DNA of 45,235 nt from Ostreiculturibacter nitratireducens (GTDB lineage Bacteria; Pseudomonadota; Alphaproteobacteria; Rhodobacterales; Rhodobacteraceae). The notes beneath the pieces are model-generated. The model did not search any database. It saw only the letters and a program-made list of their open reading frames with translations, and was not told where the DNA came from. The stretch is taken from contig NZ_JAVQHL010000006.1 in the NCBI RefSeq assembly GCF_032670585.1, positions 1-45,235 of the forward strand, in the 5' to 3' direction. Made by a program: the position numbers and the translations under genes. Below are positions 6,297-15,887 of this stretch, in pieces (the first letter of the stretch is position 1; each line of letters begins with the position of its first letter).

Positions 6297-8545
6297 TGTT
6301 CCTGTCCAAGTCTCCTCGACTGCCTGACCTGCCGAGCTGGCGCCACGTCCTCCCCTCCGTCTGGCTCTTCGCAATTGCCCTCGTGATCGCCCTCTGCCCG
6401 CCGCCGGCTGCGGCACAAGGGCGCGAACCCGAAATCCTGCATTTTCTTGATGAGGTTCCGGCCGGACAGCTCGTCGCCGGGGCCGAAGGCTATGGTCCGA
6501 TCCGGGAAGACGTGCCGGTCGCGCCCGTCCTCAAGGGGCGCGACGTCATAGGCTGGGCCTTCATCACCACCGATTTCGTCGGCACCACAGGCTATTCGGG
6601 CAAGCCGATCCACACGATGGTGGCGGTGGACAGCGACGCCAGGATCATCGGCGTCAACCTCGTCAAGCATTCGGAACCCATCGTCCTGATCGGCATTCCC
6701 GATGCGAAGATGAAGGCGTTGGCGGCGGACTACGTGGGTCTGGACCTGGTGGCCGAAGCGCAGAGCGGCGGCACGGCGCACGAGCTCGATATCATTTCGG
6801 GCGCGACGGTCACGGTGATGGTGATCGACGATTCCGTCGTCCGGTCCGGGTTGAAAGTGGCCCGGGCGCTGGGGCTCGGGGGCCTTGCGCAAGAGGCGGC
6901 CGCGAGCGGCCCGACCTTCGAGATCGACCCCGAAGCACAGGCGGCCGCCGACTGGATGACACTTGAAGGCGACGGGACCCTGCGCCGCCTTTCTCTGGAC
7001 GTGGGGCAGGTAAACGCGGCCTTCGCGGCGATGGACGACAGCCGGGGCGCCGAAAGGCCCCTGAGCGAGGCGCCCGAAACCACCTTCATCGAGATGCAGA
7101 CGGCGCTGGTTTCGGTGCCCGCGATCGGCAAGGCCCTTCTGGGCGAGGCCGAGTACGCGAACCTCGCCAACTGGCTTGGCGAAGGCGAACACGCGATCCT
7201 GGTGGTCGGGCGCGGGCTCTATTCCTTCAAGGGATCGGGCTACGTGCGCGGCGGCATCTTTGACCGCATCGTTCTGATCCAGGACGACGTGTCCGTGCGC
7301 TTCCGGGACCGCGGGCACAAGCGGGTCGTCTCACTGGCGGCCGAGGGCGCACCCGCCTTCACCGAGGCCGATCTGTTCAAGATCCCGGCCGATGCGGGTT
7401 TCGATCCCTCGCAACCGTTCAGGCTGCAACTCCTCGTCCAGCGCGAGGTCGGCGCGATCGAGAAGCTCTTCACCACCTTCGACCTGGCCTACCAGCTGCC
7501 GCAAAGCTATCTCCGCGCCGTCGCCCAGCCCCAGGCTGCGGAGGCCCCCGGTGCCGCGGTCGCGGTGGCCGAACAGGAGGAGGGCGCAGCCCAGCAGGCC
7601 CTGTGGCGGCGCATCTGGGAGGACAAGACCACCCAGATCTCCGGCCTGGCCGCGATGCTCCTGGTCCTGACGGCGGTGTTCTTCTTCCAGGGCTACGCAA
7701 CACGGAACGAGAAGTTCCTGTTCTGGTTCCGCATCGGGTTCCTGTCCGTGACGCTGGTCTTCCTGGGCTGGTACGCCAACGCGCAGCTTTCCGTCGTGAA
7801 CCTGATGGCGCTGTTCGGCGCGCTGGTTTCGGGGTTCAGCTGGCAGGCATTCCTGCTGGACCCGCTGACCTTCATCCTCTGGTTCTCCGTCGCCGCGGCG
7901 CTCCTGTTCTGGGGACGCGGGGCGTATTGCGGCTGGCTCTGCCCCTTCGGCGCCTTGCAGGAACTCCTGAACCGCTTCGCCAAGGCCCTGCGCATTCCGC
8001 AGTGGACGCTGCCCTGGGGGCTGCACGAACGGCTCTGGCCGGTGAAGTACATGATCTTCCTCGGCCTCTTCGGCGTATCGCTGATGAGCATCGAGCAGGC
8101 GGAACACCTGGCCGAAGTCGAACCGTTCAAGACGGCGATCGTCCTGAAATTCGTGCGCGCCTGGCCCTTCGTCGCCTACGCGGCGGCTCTCCTGATCGCG
8201 GGACTGTTCGTCGAGCGCTTCTATTGCCGCTACCTCTGCCCGCTGGGTGCGGCGCTGGCCATTCCCGCGCGGCTGAGAATGTTCGACTGGCTCAAACGCT
8301 ACCGTGAGTGCGGAAACCCGTGCCAGACCTGTTCGAACCAATGCATGGTCCAGGCCATTCATCCCACGGGCGAGATCAACCCGAACGAGTGCCTGAACTG
8401 CCTGCATTGCCAAGTGCTCTACCAGTCCAAATCCATTTGCCCCGTCGTCATCAAGAAGATGAAGCGGCGCGAAGCGGTTGCCGCCGGCCCAATCCGTGAT
8501 GTCGGCGCGCATCCGAACCTGACCAAACCACAACCCTCCAACTGA
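6296..8545 (+). CDS. nosR: NosR, membrane flavo-iron-sulfur protein for N2O reduction
   Basis: A 749-residue protein with an N-terminal signal/helix, a periplasmic FMN-binding domain with the covalent flavinylation motif SGAT (168-171; Thr171), a further periplasmic region, then five to six membrane helices. The Cys motifs CGWLCP (545-549) and CRYLCP (644-648) and a C-terminal ferredoxin-like cluster beginning near C672 complete it. NosR passes quinol electrons towards NosZ and is needed for nosZ expression and activity. The ATG at 6296 overlaps the upstream stop; a TTG one codon earlier is the alternative. ApbE-like NosX, which would flavinylate the SGAT Thr, is encoded at the end of the same operon. 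Confidence 0.95.
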   Translation: MFLSKSPRLPDLPSWRHVLPSVWLFAIALVIALCPPPAAAQGREPEILHFLDEVPAGQLVAGAEGYGPIREDVPVAPVLKGRDVIGWAFITTDFVGTTGYSGKPIHTMVAVDSDARIIGVNLVKHSEPIVLIGIPDAKMKALAADYVGLDLVAEAQSGGTAHELDIISGATVTVMVIDDSVVRSGLKVARALGLGGLAQEAAASGPTFEIDPEAQAAADWMTLEGDGTLRRLSLDVGQVNAAFAAMDDSRGAERPLSEAPETTFIEMQTALVSVPAIGKALLGEAEYANLANWLGEGEHAILVVGRGLYSFKGSGYVRGGIFDRIVLIQDDVSVRFRDRGHKRVVSLAAEGAPAFTEADLFKIPADAGFDPSQPFRLQLLVQREVGAIEKLFTTFDLAYQLPQSYLRAVAQPQAAEAPGAAVAVAEQEEGAAQQALWRRIWEDKTTQISGLAAMLLVLTAVFFFQGYATRNEKFLFWFRIGFLSVTLVFLGWYANAQLSVVNLMALFGALVSGFSWQAFLLDPLTFILWFSVAAALLFWGRGAYCGWLCPFGALQELLNRFAKALRIPQWTLPWGLHERLWPVKYMIFLGLFGVSLMSIEQAEHLAEVEPFKTAIVLKFVRAWPFVAYAAALLIAGLFVERFYCRYLCPLGAALAIPARLRMFDWLKRYRECGNPCQTCSNQCMVQAIHPTGEINPNECLNCLHCQVLYQSKSICPVVIKKMKRREAVAAGPIRDVGAHPNLTKPQPSN

Positions 8546-8556
8546 AAGGAAATCCC

Positions 8557-10482
8557 ATGTCACAGGGACAGAAAACTGGGATCAGCCGCCGGGGTCTTCT
8601 CGGGGCAACAGCGGGCGGCGCGGCGCTGGCCGGCGCTCTCGGCGGTGGGCGTCTTGCGCTGACCGGCGGGGCCGTCGGGGCCGCGACACTGGCCGGCACG
8701 TCGGTCGCCCGCGCAGCCGAGGCGGCGGCCGTCGCACCCGGCCAGCTTGACGAATACTATGGCTTCTGGTCGTCCGGCCAGACCGGCGAGATGCGCATTC
8801 TCGGCATCCCGTCGATGCGGGAGCTGATGCGCGTGCCGGTGTTCAACATCTGCTCGGCCACCGGCTGGGGGATCACCAATGAATCGAAGAAGATCCTCAC
8901 CGAGGGCCTGACCGAGAAGACGAAGGAATACCTCGCCGCGAACGGCCTGGAATTCCCGCGCAACGGCGACCTGCACCACGTCCACATGTCCTTCACCGAG
9001 GGCAAGTACGACGGCCGCTTCCTCTTCATGAACGACAAGGCCAACACCCGCGTCGCGCGCGTGCGCTGCGACGTGATGAAGCCCGACAAGATCATCGAGA
9101 TCCCGAACGCCAAGGGCATTCACGGTCTGCGTCCGCAGAAATGGCCGCGCACCAACTACGTCTTTGCCAACGGCGAGGATGAGGTGCCGATCGTGAACGA
9201 CGGCCAGGTGCTCGACGATCCGTCGCAGTACGTGAACTTCTACACCGCCATCAACGCGGACGACATGACCATCGCCTGGCAGGTGATGGTGACGGGCAAC
9301 CTCGACAACACCGACGCCGACTACGACGGCAAATACGCCTTCTCCACCTCCTACAACTCGGAGATGGGGATGAACCTCGCCGACATGACGGCAGCCGACA
9401 TGGACCACGTGGTCGTCTTCAACATCGCCGAGATCGAGAAGGGCATCGAGGCGGGCGACTTCCAGGAACTGAACGGCGTGAAGGTGATCGACGGGCGCAA
9501 GGGCTCGGAGAAGAACTACGTCCGCTACATTCCGATCCCGAACAACCCGCACGGCTGCAACATGGCGCCGGACCGGGTGCACCTGTGCATCGGGGGCAAG
9601 CTCTCGCCGACTGTCAGCGTGATCGACGTCAGGAAGCTCGACGCGGTGTTCTACGAGGGCGCCGAGCCGCGCTCGGCCGTGGTGGCCGAACCCGAGCTCG
9701 GGCTTGGGCCGCTTCACACCTGTTTCGACGGGCAGGGCAACGCCTACACGACGCTCTTCCTCGACAGCCAGGTGGTGAAGTGGAACCTCGACAAGGCCGT
9801 CGCCGGCGAGGACCCGATCCTGTCGAAGACCGACGTCCACTACCAGCCGGGCCACAACTCGACGGCGGAGGGCGAGACGCTCGACGCGGCGGCGAAGTAC
9901 TACATCTCGATGAACAAGTTCTCGAAGGACCGGTTCCTGAACGTCGGCCCCCTGAAGCCCGAGAACGAGCAGCTCTTCGTCATCGACGGCGACAACCTCG
10001 TGCTCGCGCATGACGGCCCGACCTTCGCCGAGCCGCACGACTCGATCCTCGTCCATGCCTCGAAGGTGAACCCGCTGTCGGTCTGGAACCGTCAGGACCC
10101 GATGTGGGCCGAGGCGCGCAAGCAGGCCGAGGCTGACGGGGTGGACCTCGACGACTGGCAGGATACGGTGATCCGCGACGGCAACAAGGTCAGGGTCTAC
10201 ATGTCGAGCCAGGCGCCGCAGTTCGCGCTCGAAAGCTTCACGGTGACGCAGGGCGACGAGGTCACGGTGATCGTCACGAACCTCGACGACATCGACGACC
10301 TGACCCACGGCTTCACCATGGGCAACCACGGCGTGGCGATGGAGGTCGGTCCGCAAGCGACCGCCTCGGTCACGTTCACCGCGGCGCAGCCCGGCGTCTA
10401 CTGGTACTATTGCCAGTGGTTCTGCCACGCTCTCCACATGGAGATGCGCGGACGCATGTTCGTGGAACCGAAAGGCGCATGA
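8557..10482 (+). CDS. nosZ: nitrous-oxide reductase NosZ (clade I, Tat-exported)
   Basis: A 641-residue periplasmic copper enzyme reducing N2O to N2. The N-terminus carries a Tat signal (SRRGLLG, Arg11-Arg12) of about 50 residues, typical of clade I. A seven-bladed propeller domain with scattered His ligands for CuZ follows, then a cupredoxin domain with the CuA site C619-x3-C623-x3-H627-x2-M630 inside YYCQWFCHALHMEM. The length matches the family and all visible CuA ligands are present, so it should be functional. An AAAGGA ribosome site precedes the ATG by about six bases. Eleven bases separate it from nosR, and its stop overlaps nosD. Confidence 0.97.
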   Translation: MSQGQKTGISRRGLLGATAGGAALAGALGGGRLALTGGAVGAATLAGTSVARAAEAAAVAPGQLDEYYGFWSSGQTGEMRILGIPSMRELMRVPVFNICSATGWGITNESKKILTEGLTEKTKEYLAANGLEFPRNGDLHHVHMSFTEGKYDGRFLFMNDKANTRVARVRCDVMKPDKIIEIPNAKGIHGLRPQKWPRTNYVFANGEDEVPIVNDGQVLDDPSQYVNFYTAINADDMTIAWQVMVTGNLDNTDADYDGKYAFSTSYNSEMGMNLADMTAADMDHVVVFNIAEIEKGIEAGDFQELNGVKVIDGRKGSEKNYVRYIPIPNNPHGCNMAPDRVHLCIGGKLSPTVSVIDVRKLDAVFYEGAEPRSAVVAEPELGLGPLHTCFDGQGNAYTTLFLDSQVVKWNLDKAVAGEDPILSKTDVHYQPGHNSTAEGETLDAAAKYYISMNKFSKDRFLNVGPLKPENEQLFVIDGDNLVLAHDGPTFAEPHDSILVHASKVNPLSVWNRQDPMWAEARKQAEADGVDLDDWQDTVIRDGNKVRVYMSSQAPQFALESFTVTQGDEVTVIVTNLDDIDDLTHGFTMGNHGVAMEVGPQATASVTFTAAQPGVYWYYCQWFCHALHMEMRGRMFVEPKGA

Positions 10483-11813
10483 TGATGGCACGCCTGCCCC
10501 TGATCCTCGGCCTTCTTCTAGCCCTGCCTGCCGGGGCGGAGGAATTGCGCGTGGTGCCGGGGGCAGGCACCTTGCAGACGGCCATCGCCGGGGCTTCCCC
10601 CGGCGATGTGCTGATACTTGAAGGTGGGGCCTATCTCGGCGCCGTCACGATCGACCGCAGCCTGACGCTGGAAGGGCGACGCGGAGCCGAGATCGACGCA
10701 CTTGGCCAAGGCACCGTCATCACCATCACGGCCGACGATGTGGTCGTCCGCGGGCTGACCGTGACGGGATCCGGCGAAAACGGCGAGGCGCTCGACGCCG
10801 GCATCAAGATCGTCAAGGGCGCTGATCGCGCCCTGATCGAGGGCAACCGGCTGGTCGAGAACCTGCACGGCGTGGACGTGCACGGCGGGCTCGATGCGGT
10901 CGTGCGGGGCAACTCGATCACCGGCACGCAGAACCCGCGCATGAACGACCGCGGCAACGGCATCTATGTCTGGAACTCCCCCGGCACGCTGGTCGAGGAC
11001 AACGAGGTCCGCTACGGGCGGGACGGCATCTTCTCGAACGCGTCGAGGGACGGGACATACCGAAACAACCTGTTCCGCGATCTGCGCTTCGCGGTTCATT
11101 ACATGTATACGAACAACTCCGAGGTCTCGGGGAACGTGAGCATCGGCAACCACCTGGGGTTTGCCCTGATGTTCTCGGACCGGATCGTCCTGAAGGACAA
11201 CCTGAGCCTGGGCGACCGGGGCCAGGGGGTCATGCTGAACTATGCCAACAACGCGGATGTCGCGGGCAACCTCGTCCGGGGCGGGGCCGAGAAGTGCCTG
11301 TTCATCTACAACGCACACAAGAACCTGATCTGGAACAACCGGTTCGAAGGGTGCGACATCGGCATCCATTTCACCGCAGGTTCGGAACGCAACGTCCTGA
11401 CGGAAAACGCCTTCATCGGGAACCGGACCCAAGTGAAATACGTCGGCACCCGCAACATCGAATGGAGCTTCGAAGGCAAGGGCAACTTCTGGTCCGACCA
11501 CCCGGCCTTCGACCTGGACGGGGACGGGATTGCCGACAGCCAGTTCCGGCCTAATGACCTGATGGACCACATTCTCTGGTCGCAGCCAGCGGCCAGTCTT
11601 CTCCTTGGGGCGCCCGCCGTCCAGCTGATCCGCTGGAGCCAGGCGAACTTCCCCGCAACTCTTCCCGGCGGCGTGATCGACAGCCACCCGCTCATGACTC
11701 CAAATGTAATCCCAGTTCCCGCCGAACTCGCCGCCATGGAGGCGGAGGTCGCAGGGCGGTGGGACGAGGAAGGATACGATGACATCGACGTTGACGATAT
11801 CGCGGCTCACTAA
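10479..11813 (+). CDS. nosD: NosD, periplasmic beta-helix protein for CuZ assembly
   Basis: About 444 residues with a signal peptide (MARLPLILGLLLALPAGAEE) and then a right-handed parallel beta-helix with repeated G-N and N-x-I/V turns (for example IEGNRLVENLHGVDVHGG), the CASH/NosD fold. NosD works with the NosFY ABC transporter to mature the NosZ CuZ centre. Three consecutive ATG codons (10479, 10482, 10485) are possible; the first overlaps the nosZ stop as ATGA and has AAAGG upstream. The 3' end overlaps nosF by 35 bases. Confidence 0.93.
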   Translation: MMMARLPLILGLLLALPAGAEELRVVPGAGTLQTAIAGASPGDVLILEGGAYLGAVTIDRSLTLEGRRGAEIDALGQGTVITITADDVVVRGLTVTGSGENGEALDAGIKIVKGADRALIEGNRLVENLHGVDVHGGLDAVVRGNSITGTQNPRMNDRGNGIYVWNSPGTLVEDNEVRYGRDGIFSNASRDGTYRNNLFRDLRFAVHYMYTNNSEVSGNVSIGNHLGFALMFSDRIVLKDNLSLGDRGQGVMLNYANNADVAGNLVRGGAEKCLFIYNAHKNLIWNNRFEGCDIGIHFTAGSERNVLTENAFIGNRTQVKYVGTRNIEWSFEGKGNFWSDHPAFDLDGDGIADSQFRPNDLMDHILWSQPAASLLLGAPAVQLIRWSQANFPATLPGGVIDSHPLMTPNVIPVPAELAAMEAEVAGRWDEEGYDDIDVDDIAAH

Positions 11814-12675
11814 GTCCTATCAGGGCGTCAACGCCCTGTCGGACGTCTCGCTCGCGGTTGCCCCGGGCGAGCGGGTGGCGCTGCTGGGCCATAACGGCGC
11901 CGGGAAATCGACGATGATGAAGGTCATCCTCGGCCTGATCCCCTATGACTCCGGCGAGGTCTCGGTGACGGGAGCGGCGCCGGGAAGTGGCGAGGCGCGC
12001 CGGAAGGTCGCCTATCTGCCGGAAAACGTGGCCTTCCATCCCGCGCTGACGGGGCTGGAGCAGATCCGCCACTACCTCGCGCTGCGCGGCGAAAGCGCAT
12101 CGCTGGCCATGGGACTGCTGGAACGCGTGGGCCTGGCCCATGCCGCCAAACGTCGGATAGGAACCTATTCCAAGGGCATGCGCCAACGCGTCGGCCTGGC
12201 GCAGGCGCTGATCGGGCAACCGCGCCTTCTGGTTCTCGACGAACCGACGAGCGGCCTTGACCCCGTTTCCCGGCGGGACTTCTACGCGCTTCTGGACGAA
12301 CTCGTCGCCGAAGGCGCCGCGATCCTCTTGTCCTCCCACGCACTGACCGAGGTTGAGGCCCGGACCGACCGGATCGCGATCCTCTCCCGTGGGCGTCTGG
12401 TGGCCGAGGGGCCGCTGGCGGATTTGCGCCGGAAGGCGGCCCTGCCGGTGACGATGACCGTTACCGCGCGTAATGGCTACGCGCCCCAGATCGCCGCCGC
12501 GCTTCCGCGTGGCATCCAGGCGGGACCGACCCTGCGCCTGACCTGCGCGCAAGAGGAGAAACTCGCGGTCCTCGGCACGATCACCGGCTTTGGCGACAAG
12601 GTCGCTGACCTCGAGGTTCAGCCGCCGAGCCTCGAGGACATCTACACCCATTTCAGCCGGAGGGACGGGCAATGA
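11779..12675 (+). CDS. nosF: NosF, ATPase of the NosFY ABC transporter
   Basis: A 298-residue ABC ATPase with Walker A GHNGAGKST near residues 37-45, signature YSKGMRQRVGLAQ, Walker B LLVLDEPTSGLDP and the H-loop SSHAL. A C-terminal region of about 80 residues after residue 215 is usual for NosF. It should power NosY in moving a sulfur species or another factor needed for CuZ assembly via NosD. It has a strong upstream GAGGAAGGA inside the end of nosD, consistent with coupled translation, and it overlaps nosY by four bases. Confidence 0.93.
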   Translation: MTSTLTISRLTKSYQGVNALSDVSLAVAPGERVALLGHNGAGKSTMMKVILGLIPYDSGEVSVTGAAPGSGEARRKVAYLPENVAFHPALTGLEQIRHYLALRGESASLAMGLLERVGLAHAAKRRIGTYSKGMRQRVGLAQALIGQPRLLVLDEPTSGLDPVSRRDFYALLDELVAEGAAILLSSHALTEVEARTDRIAILSRGRLVAEGPLADLRRKAALPVTMTVTARNGYAPQIAAALPRGIQAGPTLRLTCAQEEKLAVLGTITGFGDKVADLEVQPPSLEDIYTHFSRRDGQ

Positions 12676-13493
12676 ACCGCATCCTGGCCACCACTGCATC
12701 CGAATTCCGGATCGCGCTGCGCAACCGATGGGTAGCGATCGCCGTCATCCTGATGGCGTTGTTCTCGCTGGTCCTGTCCGCCGCGGGTTCTGCCCCGACC
12801 GGGGCGGTGGGGGCCGACCGGCTTTCGGTGACAGTGGCCTCGCTCACATCGCTGTCGGTCTACCTCGTGCCGCTGGTGGCGCTTCTGATGTCCTTCGATG
12901 CCGTTGCCGGCGAGGTCGAACGCGGCACGCTGCCGCTGCTTCTCACCTATCCGGTGTCGCGCGGCGAAGTCCTTCTGGGCAAGCTCTTCGCGCATCTGGC
13001 GATCCTGGCGCTGGCCGTGGCCGTGGGCTACGGCATCGCGGCCGGGGCCGCGATCGCGGTCGACCCCGGCGCGGCCGGGGGACTGCCCGCGCTGTGGCGG
13101 CTGTCGTGGTCGTCCGTTCTTCTTGGCGCGACATTCCTCGGTGCAGGCTATGCCCTGTCGTCGCTTGCGCGACGGCCGTCGGGGGCAGCGGGATTGGCGA
13201 TCGGACTGTGGCTCGGCCTTGTCGTCCTCTACGACATCGGCCTTCTCGCCGCGGTCGTGGCCGACGACGGCGGGGCTTTCACGACCGACGTCTTTCCGCT
13301 TGCACTGCTGGCCAACCCCGCCGATGCCTTTCGGCTGTTCAACCTGTCGGCCTCAGAGGCGACGGCCGCCGCCGCCGGCGTCGGAGGGGCAGCCGGGGTC
13401 ATTCCGGTCTGGCAATCCATGCTGTCGGTCCTGATCTGGCCCTTCGCGGCCCTTGGGCTCGCCACCCTCGCCTTCCGGAGGGTCACGCCATGA
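12672..13493 (+). CDS. nosY: NosY, membrane subunit of the NosFY transporter
   Basis: A 273-residue ABC-2-type permease with about six hydrophobic segments. It starts MNRILATTASEFRIALRNRW, with FDAVAGEVERGTLPLLLTYPVSR after the second helix, the typical ABC-2 cytoplasmic loop. Partner of NosF; the ATGA overlap at its start and another at its end (with nosL) place it inside the operon. The periplasmic loop between the last two helices is short and Ala/Gly-rich. Confidence 0.92.
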   Translation: MNRILATTASEFRIALRNRWVAIAVILMALFSLVLSAAGSAPTGAVGADRLSVTVASLTSLSVYLVPLVALLMSFDAVAGEVERGTLPLLLTYPVSRGEVLLGKLFAHLAILALAVAVGYGIAAGAAIAVDPGAAGGLPALWRLSWSSVLLGATFLGAGYALSSLARRPSGAAGLAIGLWLGLVVLYDIGLLAAVVADDGGAFTTDVFPLALLANPADAFRLFNLSASEATAAAAGVGGAAGVIPVWQSMLSVLIWPFAALGLATLAFRRVTP

Positions 13494-14056
13494 AACGCGC
13501 GATCGCACTCATACTTCTTCTCGCCGCGTGCAAGGAGGAAGCCGCCCAGCTTCCCGACCCGGTGCCGCTGACGGCGGACGCTCTGGGCCACTACTGCCAG
13601 ATGAACCTTCTGGAACATCCGGGCCCCAAGGCGCAGGTGCATCTTGAGGGCCTTCCTGGCGCGCCGCTGTTCTTCTCGCAGGTGCGCGACGCCGTCGCCT
13701 ATGCCCGGATGCCGGAACAAAGCCACGCCATCGTCGGCATCTACGTAAACGACATGGGGGCTGCGCCGAGCTGGGAAGACACAGGCGCCGGCAACTGGAT
13801 TGCCGCGGGCGAGGCCCACTACGTCGTCGGTTCGCGCCGCATCGGCGGCATGGGCGCGCCTGAAATGGTGCCATTCGCCGATCCCGATAAGGCCGCGGCT
13901 TTCGCCGCCGAACACGGGGGCAAGGTCATGCGATTGTCGGCGATTCCAGACGCCGAAGTGCTGACCCCTGTGAACCTTGAAAGCGATGCCGTCGCACCTG
14001 GCGATGGCGATTTCGAAGAACGCTTGCGCGCCCTGACGCGCGAGACCGGAGGTTAG
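13490..14056 (+). CDS. nosL: NosL, outer-membrane/periplasmic copper-chaperone lipoprotein
   Basis: A 188-residue protein with a lipobox LLAAC (lipidated Cys14) and the conserved YCQMNLLEHPGPKAQ segment, whose Cys and Met provide Cu(I) ligands in NosL. Paired repeats of the TRASH-like NosL fold follow (FFSQVRDAVAYA; FADPDKAAAFAAEHGG). NosL delivers Cu(I) to apo-NosZ. The ATG overlaps the nosY TGA (ATGA). Confidence 0.93.
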   Translation: MKRAIALILLLAACKEEAAQLPDPVPLTADALGHYCQMNLLEHPGPKAQVHLEGLPGAPLFFSQVRDAVAYARMPEQSHAIVGIYVNDMGAAPSWEDTGAGNWIAAGEAHYVVGSRRIGGMGAPEMVPFADPDKAAAFAAEHGGKVMRLSAIPDAEVLTPVNLESDAVAPGDGDFEERLRALTRETGG

Positions 14057-14059
14057 ACG

Positions 14060-14968
14060 ATGCTCACTCGCCGACGTTTCCTGGCCATTTCCGCTGCCGC
14101 GGTGGGGATGGCGCCTGTTGCCCGCGCCGAGACTCTCCATGTCTGGCAGGGCACCGCCCTCGGCGCACGCGCGACGATCCGGCTGGCGCATCCCGAGGCC
14201 CAGGCGATCACCGCCCGTGCCATGGCCGAGATAGACCGGCTGGAGAATGTCTTCAGCCTCTATCGCGAGGGCTCGGCCCTGTCGCGCCTGAACGCCGAGG
14301 GGCGGCTTGCGGCCCCGCCATTCGAATTGCTGCAGTGCCTTTCGCTTGCCGGGACGGTGCATGAGGCGACGGGCGGGCTTTTCGATGCGACCGTTCAGCC
14401 GCTGTGGGCGCTTCACGCCGAAGCGGCCGTGGAGGGGCGTGCCCCCAGCGAAGACGAAGTTGCCGGAACGATGGCCCGGACCGGCTGGCGCGGCGTCGGA
14501 TTGGACAGCGGCGCCATCACCCTTCGACCGGGAATGGCGATCACGCTGAACGGCATCGCCCAGGGCTACATTGCCGACCGGGTCGCGGCCCTGCTGTCAG
14601 GCGAGGGGCTGACGGACGTGCTCATAGACACGGGCGAGCTTCGCGCCCTCGGAGGGCAGCCCCAGGGTGGGGACTGGCCGGTGCAGTTGGCAGGCGGGGG
14701 CAGTCTCGGCCTAAGAGGCAGGGCGCTCGCGACCTCAGCGCCACTTGGCACGGTCTTTGACCGCGAAGGGCGGCTTGGGCATATACTCGACCCGCGCATC
14801 GGCCGCCCGGTTGCGCCGCGCTGGCAATCCGTCAGTGTTTCGGCCCCCTCCGCCGCCGTGGCAGACGCCTTGTCCACAGCGGCATGCCTGGCCGAAGACC
14901 GGAACCGTCTTTCCGAGATGATCTCCTTCTTCCAGTCGGCACGCCTTGAGGCCGCCGTCGAAGTCTGA
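14060..14968 (+). CDS. nosX: NosX, ApbE-family FAD:protein FMN transferase
   Basis: A 302-residue exported protein with a Tat-like leader (LTRRRFLAISAAAVG). The ApbE fold follows, with TALGARATIRL, the FDATVQPLWAL segment, the nucleotide-binding NGIAQGYIADRVAALL, and DTGELRALG. The DPRIGRP / SVSAPSAAVADALSTA block is the metal-binding end. It should transfer FMN from FAD to the SGAT Thr of NosR. It lies three bases after nosL and is the last gene of the nos operon. The length is normal. Confidence 0.92.
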   Translation: MLTRRRFLAISAAAVGMAPVARAETLHVWQGTALGARATIRLAHPEAQAITARAMAEIDRLENVFSLYREGSALSRLNAEGRLAAPPFELLQCLSLAGTVHEATGGLFDATVQPLWALHAEAAVEGRAPSEDEVAGTMARTGWRGVGLDSGAITLRPGMAITLNGIAQGYIADRVAALLSGEGLTDVLIDTGELRALGGQPQGGDWPVQLAGGGSLGLRGRALATSAPLGTVFDREGRLGHILDPRIGRPVAPRWQSVSVSAPSAAVADALSTAACLAEDRNRLSEMISFFQSARLEAAVEV

Positions 14969-15249
14969 GCGCTGCCTTCCAGCCTTGCTTTGGAAAGCCC
15001 CTTCAGACGGGCAAGCGACTTTCTCGACGTCCTCGGATGACCTTGCGAGGCCCCCTGCCCGCGGCGCGCACCTTTCTTGGAGGTTGCTCGCCCCTTCCTG
15101 TTGCCTTCGGGGTTAACGCGAGCGTGTGACCCGCTTCCGAAAAAAAACGCGCCACCCCTTCTGTCGACTTGGGAGGCGGCATGATCGTCGCTTGGCCGGT
15201 CGAACCGGTGACGCTTCAGGGCGATTGACTGTGCAGCGGCGGCCCGTTA
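14969..15249. other. intergenic stretch between nosX and the TetR gene
   Basis: With the operator that follows, this leaves about 315 bases without a gene. I see no strong intrinsic terminator: only a short A8 run near 15140 and GC-rich imperfect repeats. The nos transcript probably ends here and the TetR promoter lies at its right end. Confidence 0.4.
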
Positions 15250-15271
15250 AGTAAGTAAGCACTCACTTACT
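15250..15271. promoter_or_regulatory. TetR-type operator palindrome
   Basis: The half-sites AGTAAGTAAG and CTCACTTACT flank a two-base spacer and match as an inverted repeat at 9 of 10 positions. It lies 12 bases before the GTG start of the TetR gene, so it is very likely the autoregulatory operator controlling the exporter operon. Confidence 0.7.
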
Positions 15272-15283
15272 AGAGAATGAGTC

Positions 15284-15883
15284 GTGCGAAAACCAGCTGA
15301 CATTCGAAAGGCCGAGATCGTTCGGACGGTTCTTGATCTGGCCGACCGGATAGGTCCGGACCGGGTTACAACGAATGCAGTCGCCCAGGCCATCGGCGTG
15401 ACGCAGGCGGCACTGTTCCGGCACTTCCCGTCGAAGGCCGCACTGTGGGAGGCCGTCGCCGAACAGGTGTCCGATCAGTTGGGCGAGGCGTGGAATGTCG
15501 CGCTCCGTTCGACAGACGCGCCGGTTGAGCGGCTGCGGGCGCTCGTCGGCGCACAACTGGCCCAGATCAAATCCACGCCAGCAATGCCAATGCTCCTGTT
15601 TTCGCGAGAGCTGAACGTGGAGAACGACCAGCTTCGCCGGCTGTTCCGAGACCGTCTGGGTGCCTTCCACGCTGTTCTGGCAACGGAAATCGGACAAGCC
15701 CAGCAGCTTGGCGCGGTGCGGCGGGATATCGAACCTGCGGACGCCGCGGTGCTGCTGTCCTCTCTCGTTCAGGGAGTGGCGATCCGCTGGTCGCTTGGCT
15801 CGCGCGAGTTCGCGCTGGTCGAGGAAGGGTTGCGGCTTCTCGACGTGCAACTGCAGCTCCTGGTTGGCGAAACGAAGGAATAG
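15284..15883 (+). CDS. TetR/AcrR-family repressor of the exporter operon
   Basis: A 199-residue TetR protein with the N-terminal helix-turn-helix (RIGPDRVTTNAVAQAIGVTQAALFRHFPSK), followed by an all-alpha ligand domain. The start is a GTG at 15284; the nearby ATG at 15277 is out of frame. The gene is followed four bases later by the adaptor gene, and a strong palindrome lies just upstream. Repression of the downstream ABC exporter relieved by a toxic ligand is the standard arrangement. The ligand cannot be predicted. Confidence 0.88.
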   Translation: MRKPADIRKAEIVRTVLDLADRIGPDRVTTNAVAQAIGVTQAALFRHFPSKAALWEAVAEQVSDQLGEAWNVALRSTDAPVERLRALVGAQLAQIKSTPAMPMLLFSRELNVENDQLRRLFRDRLGAFHAVLATEIGQAQQLGAVRRDIEPADAAVLLSSLVQGVAIRWSLGSREFALVEEGLRLLDVQLQLLVGETKE

Positions 15884-15887
15884 AACG

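Noticed and set aside
8560..10491. 643-codon open frame on the minus strand opposite nosZ
   Set aside because: Antisense shadow caused by GC-rich third positions; its translation is low-complexity R/V/D/H-rich and matches no fold, while nosZ is certain.
14969..15249. Intrinsic terminator after nosX
   Set aside because: Only weak hairpins such as GCTTT/AAAGC and an isolated A8 run are seen; stem and T-run do not combine.
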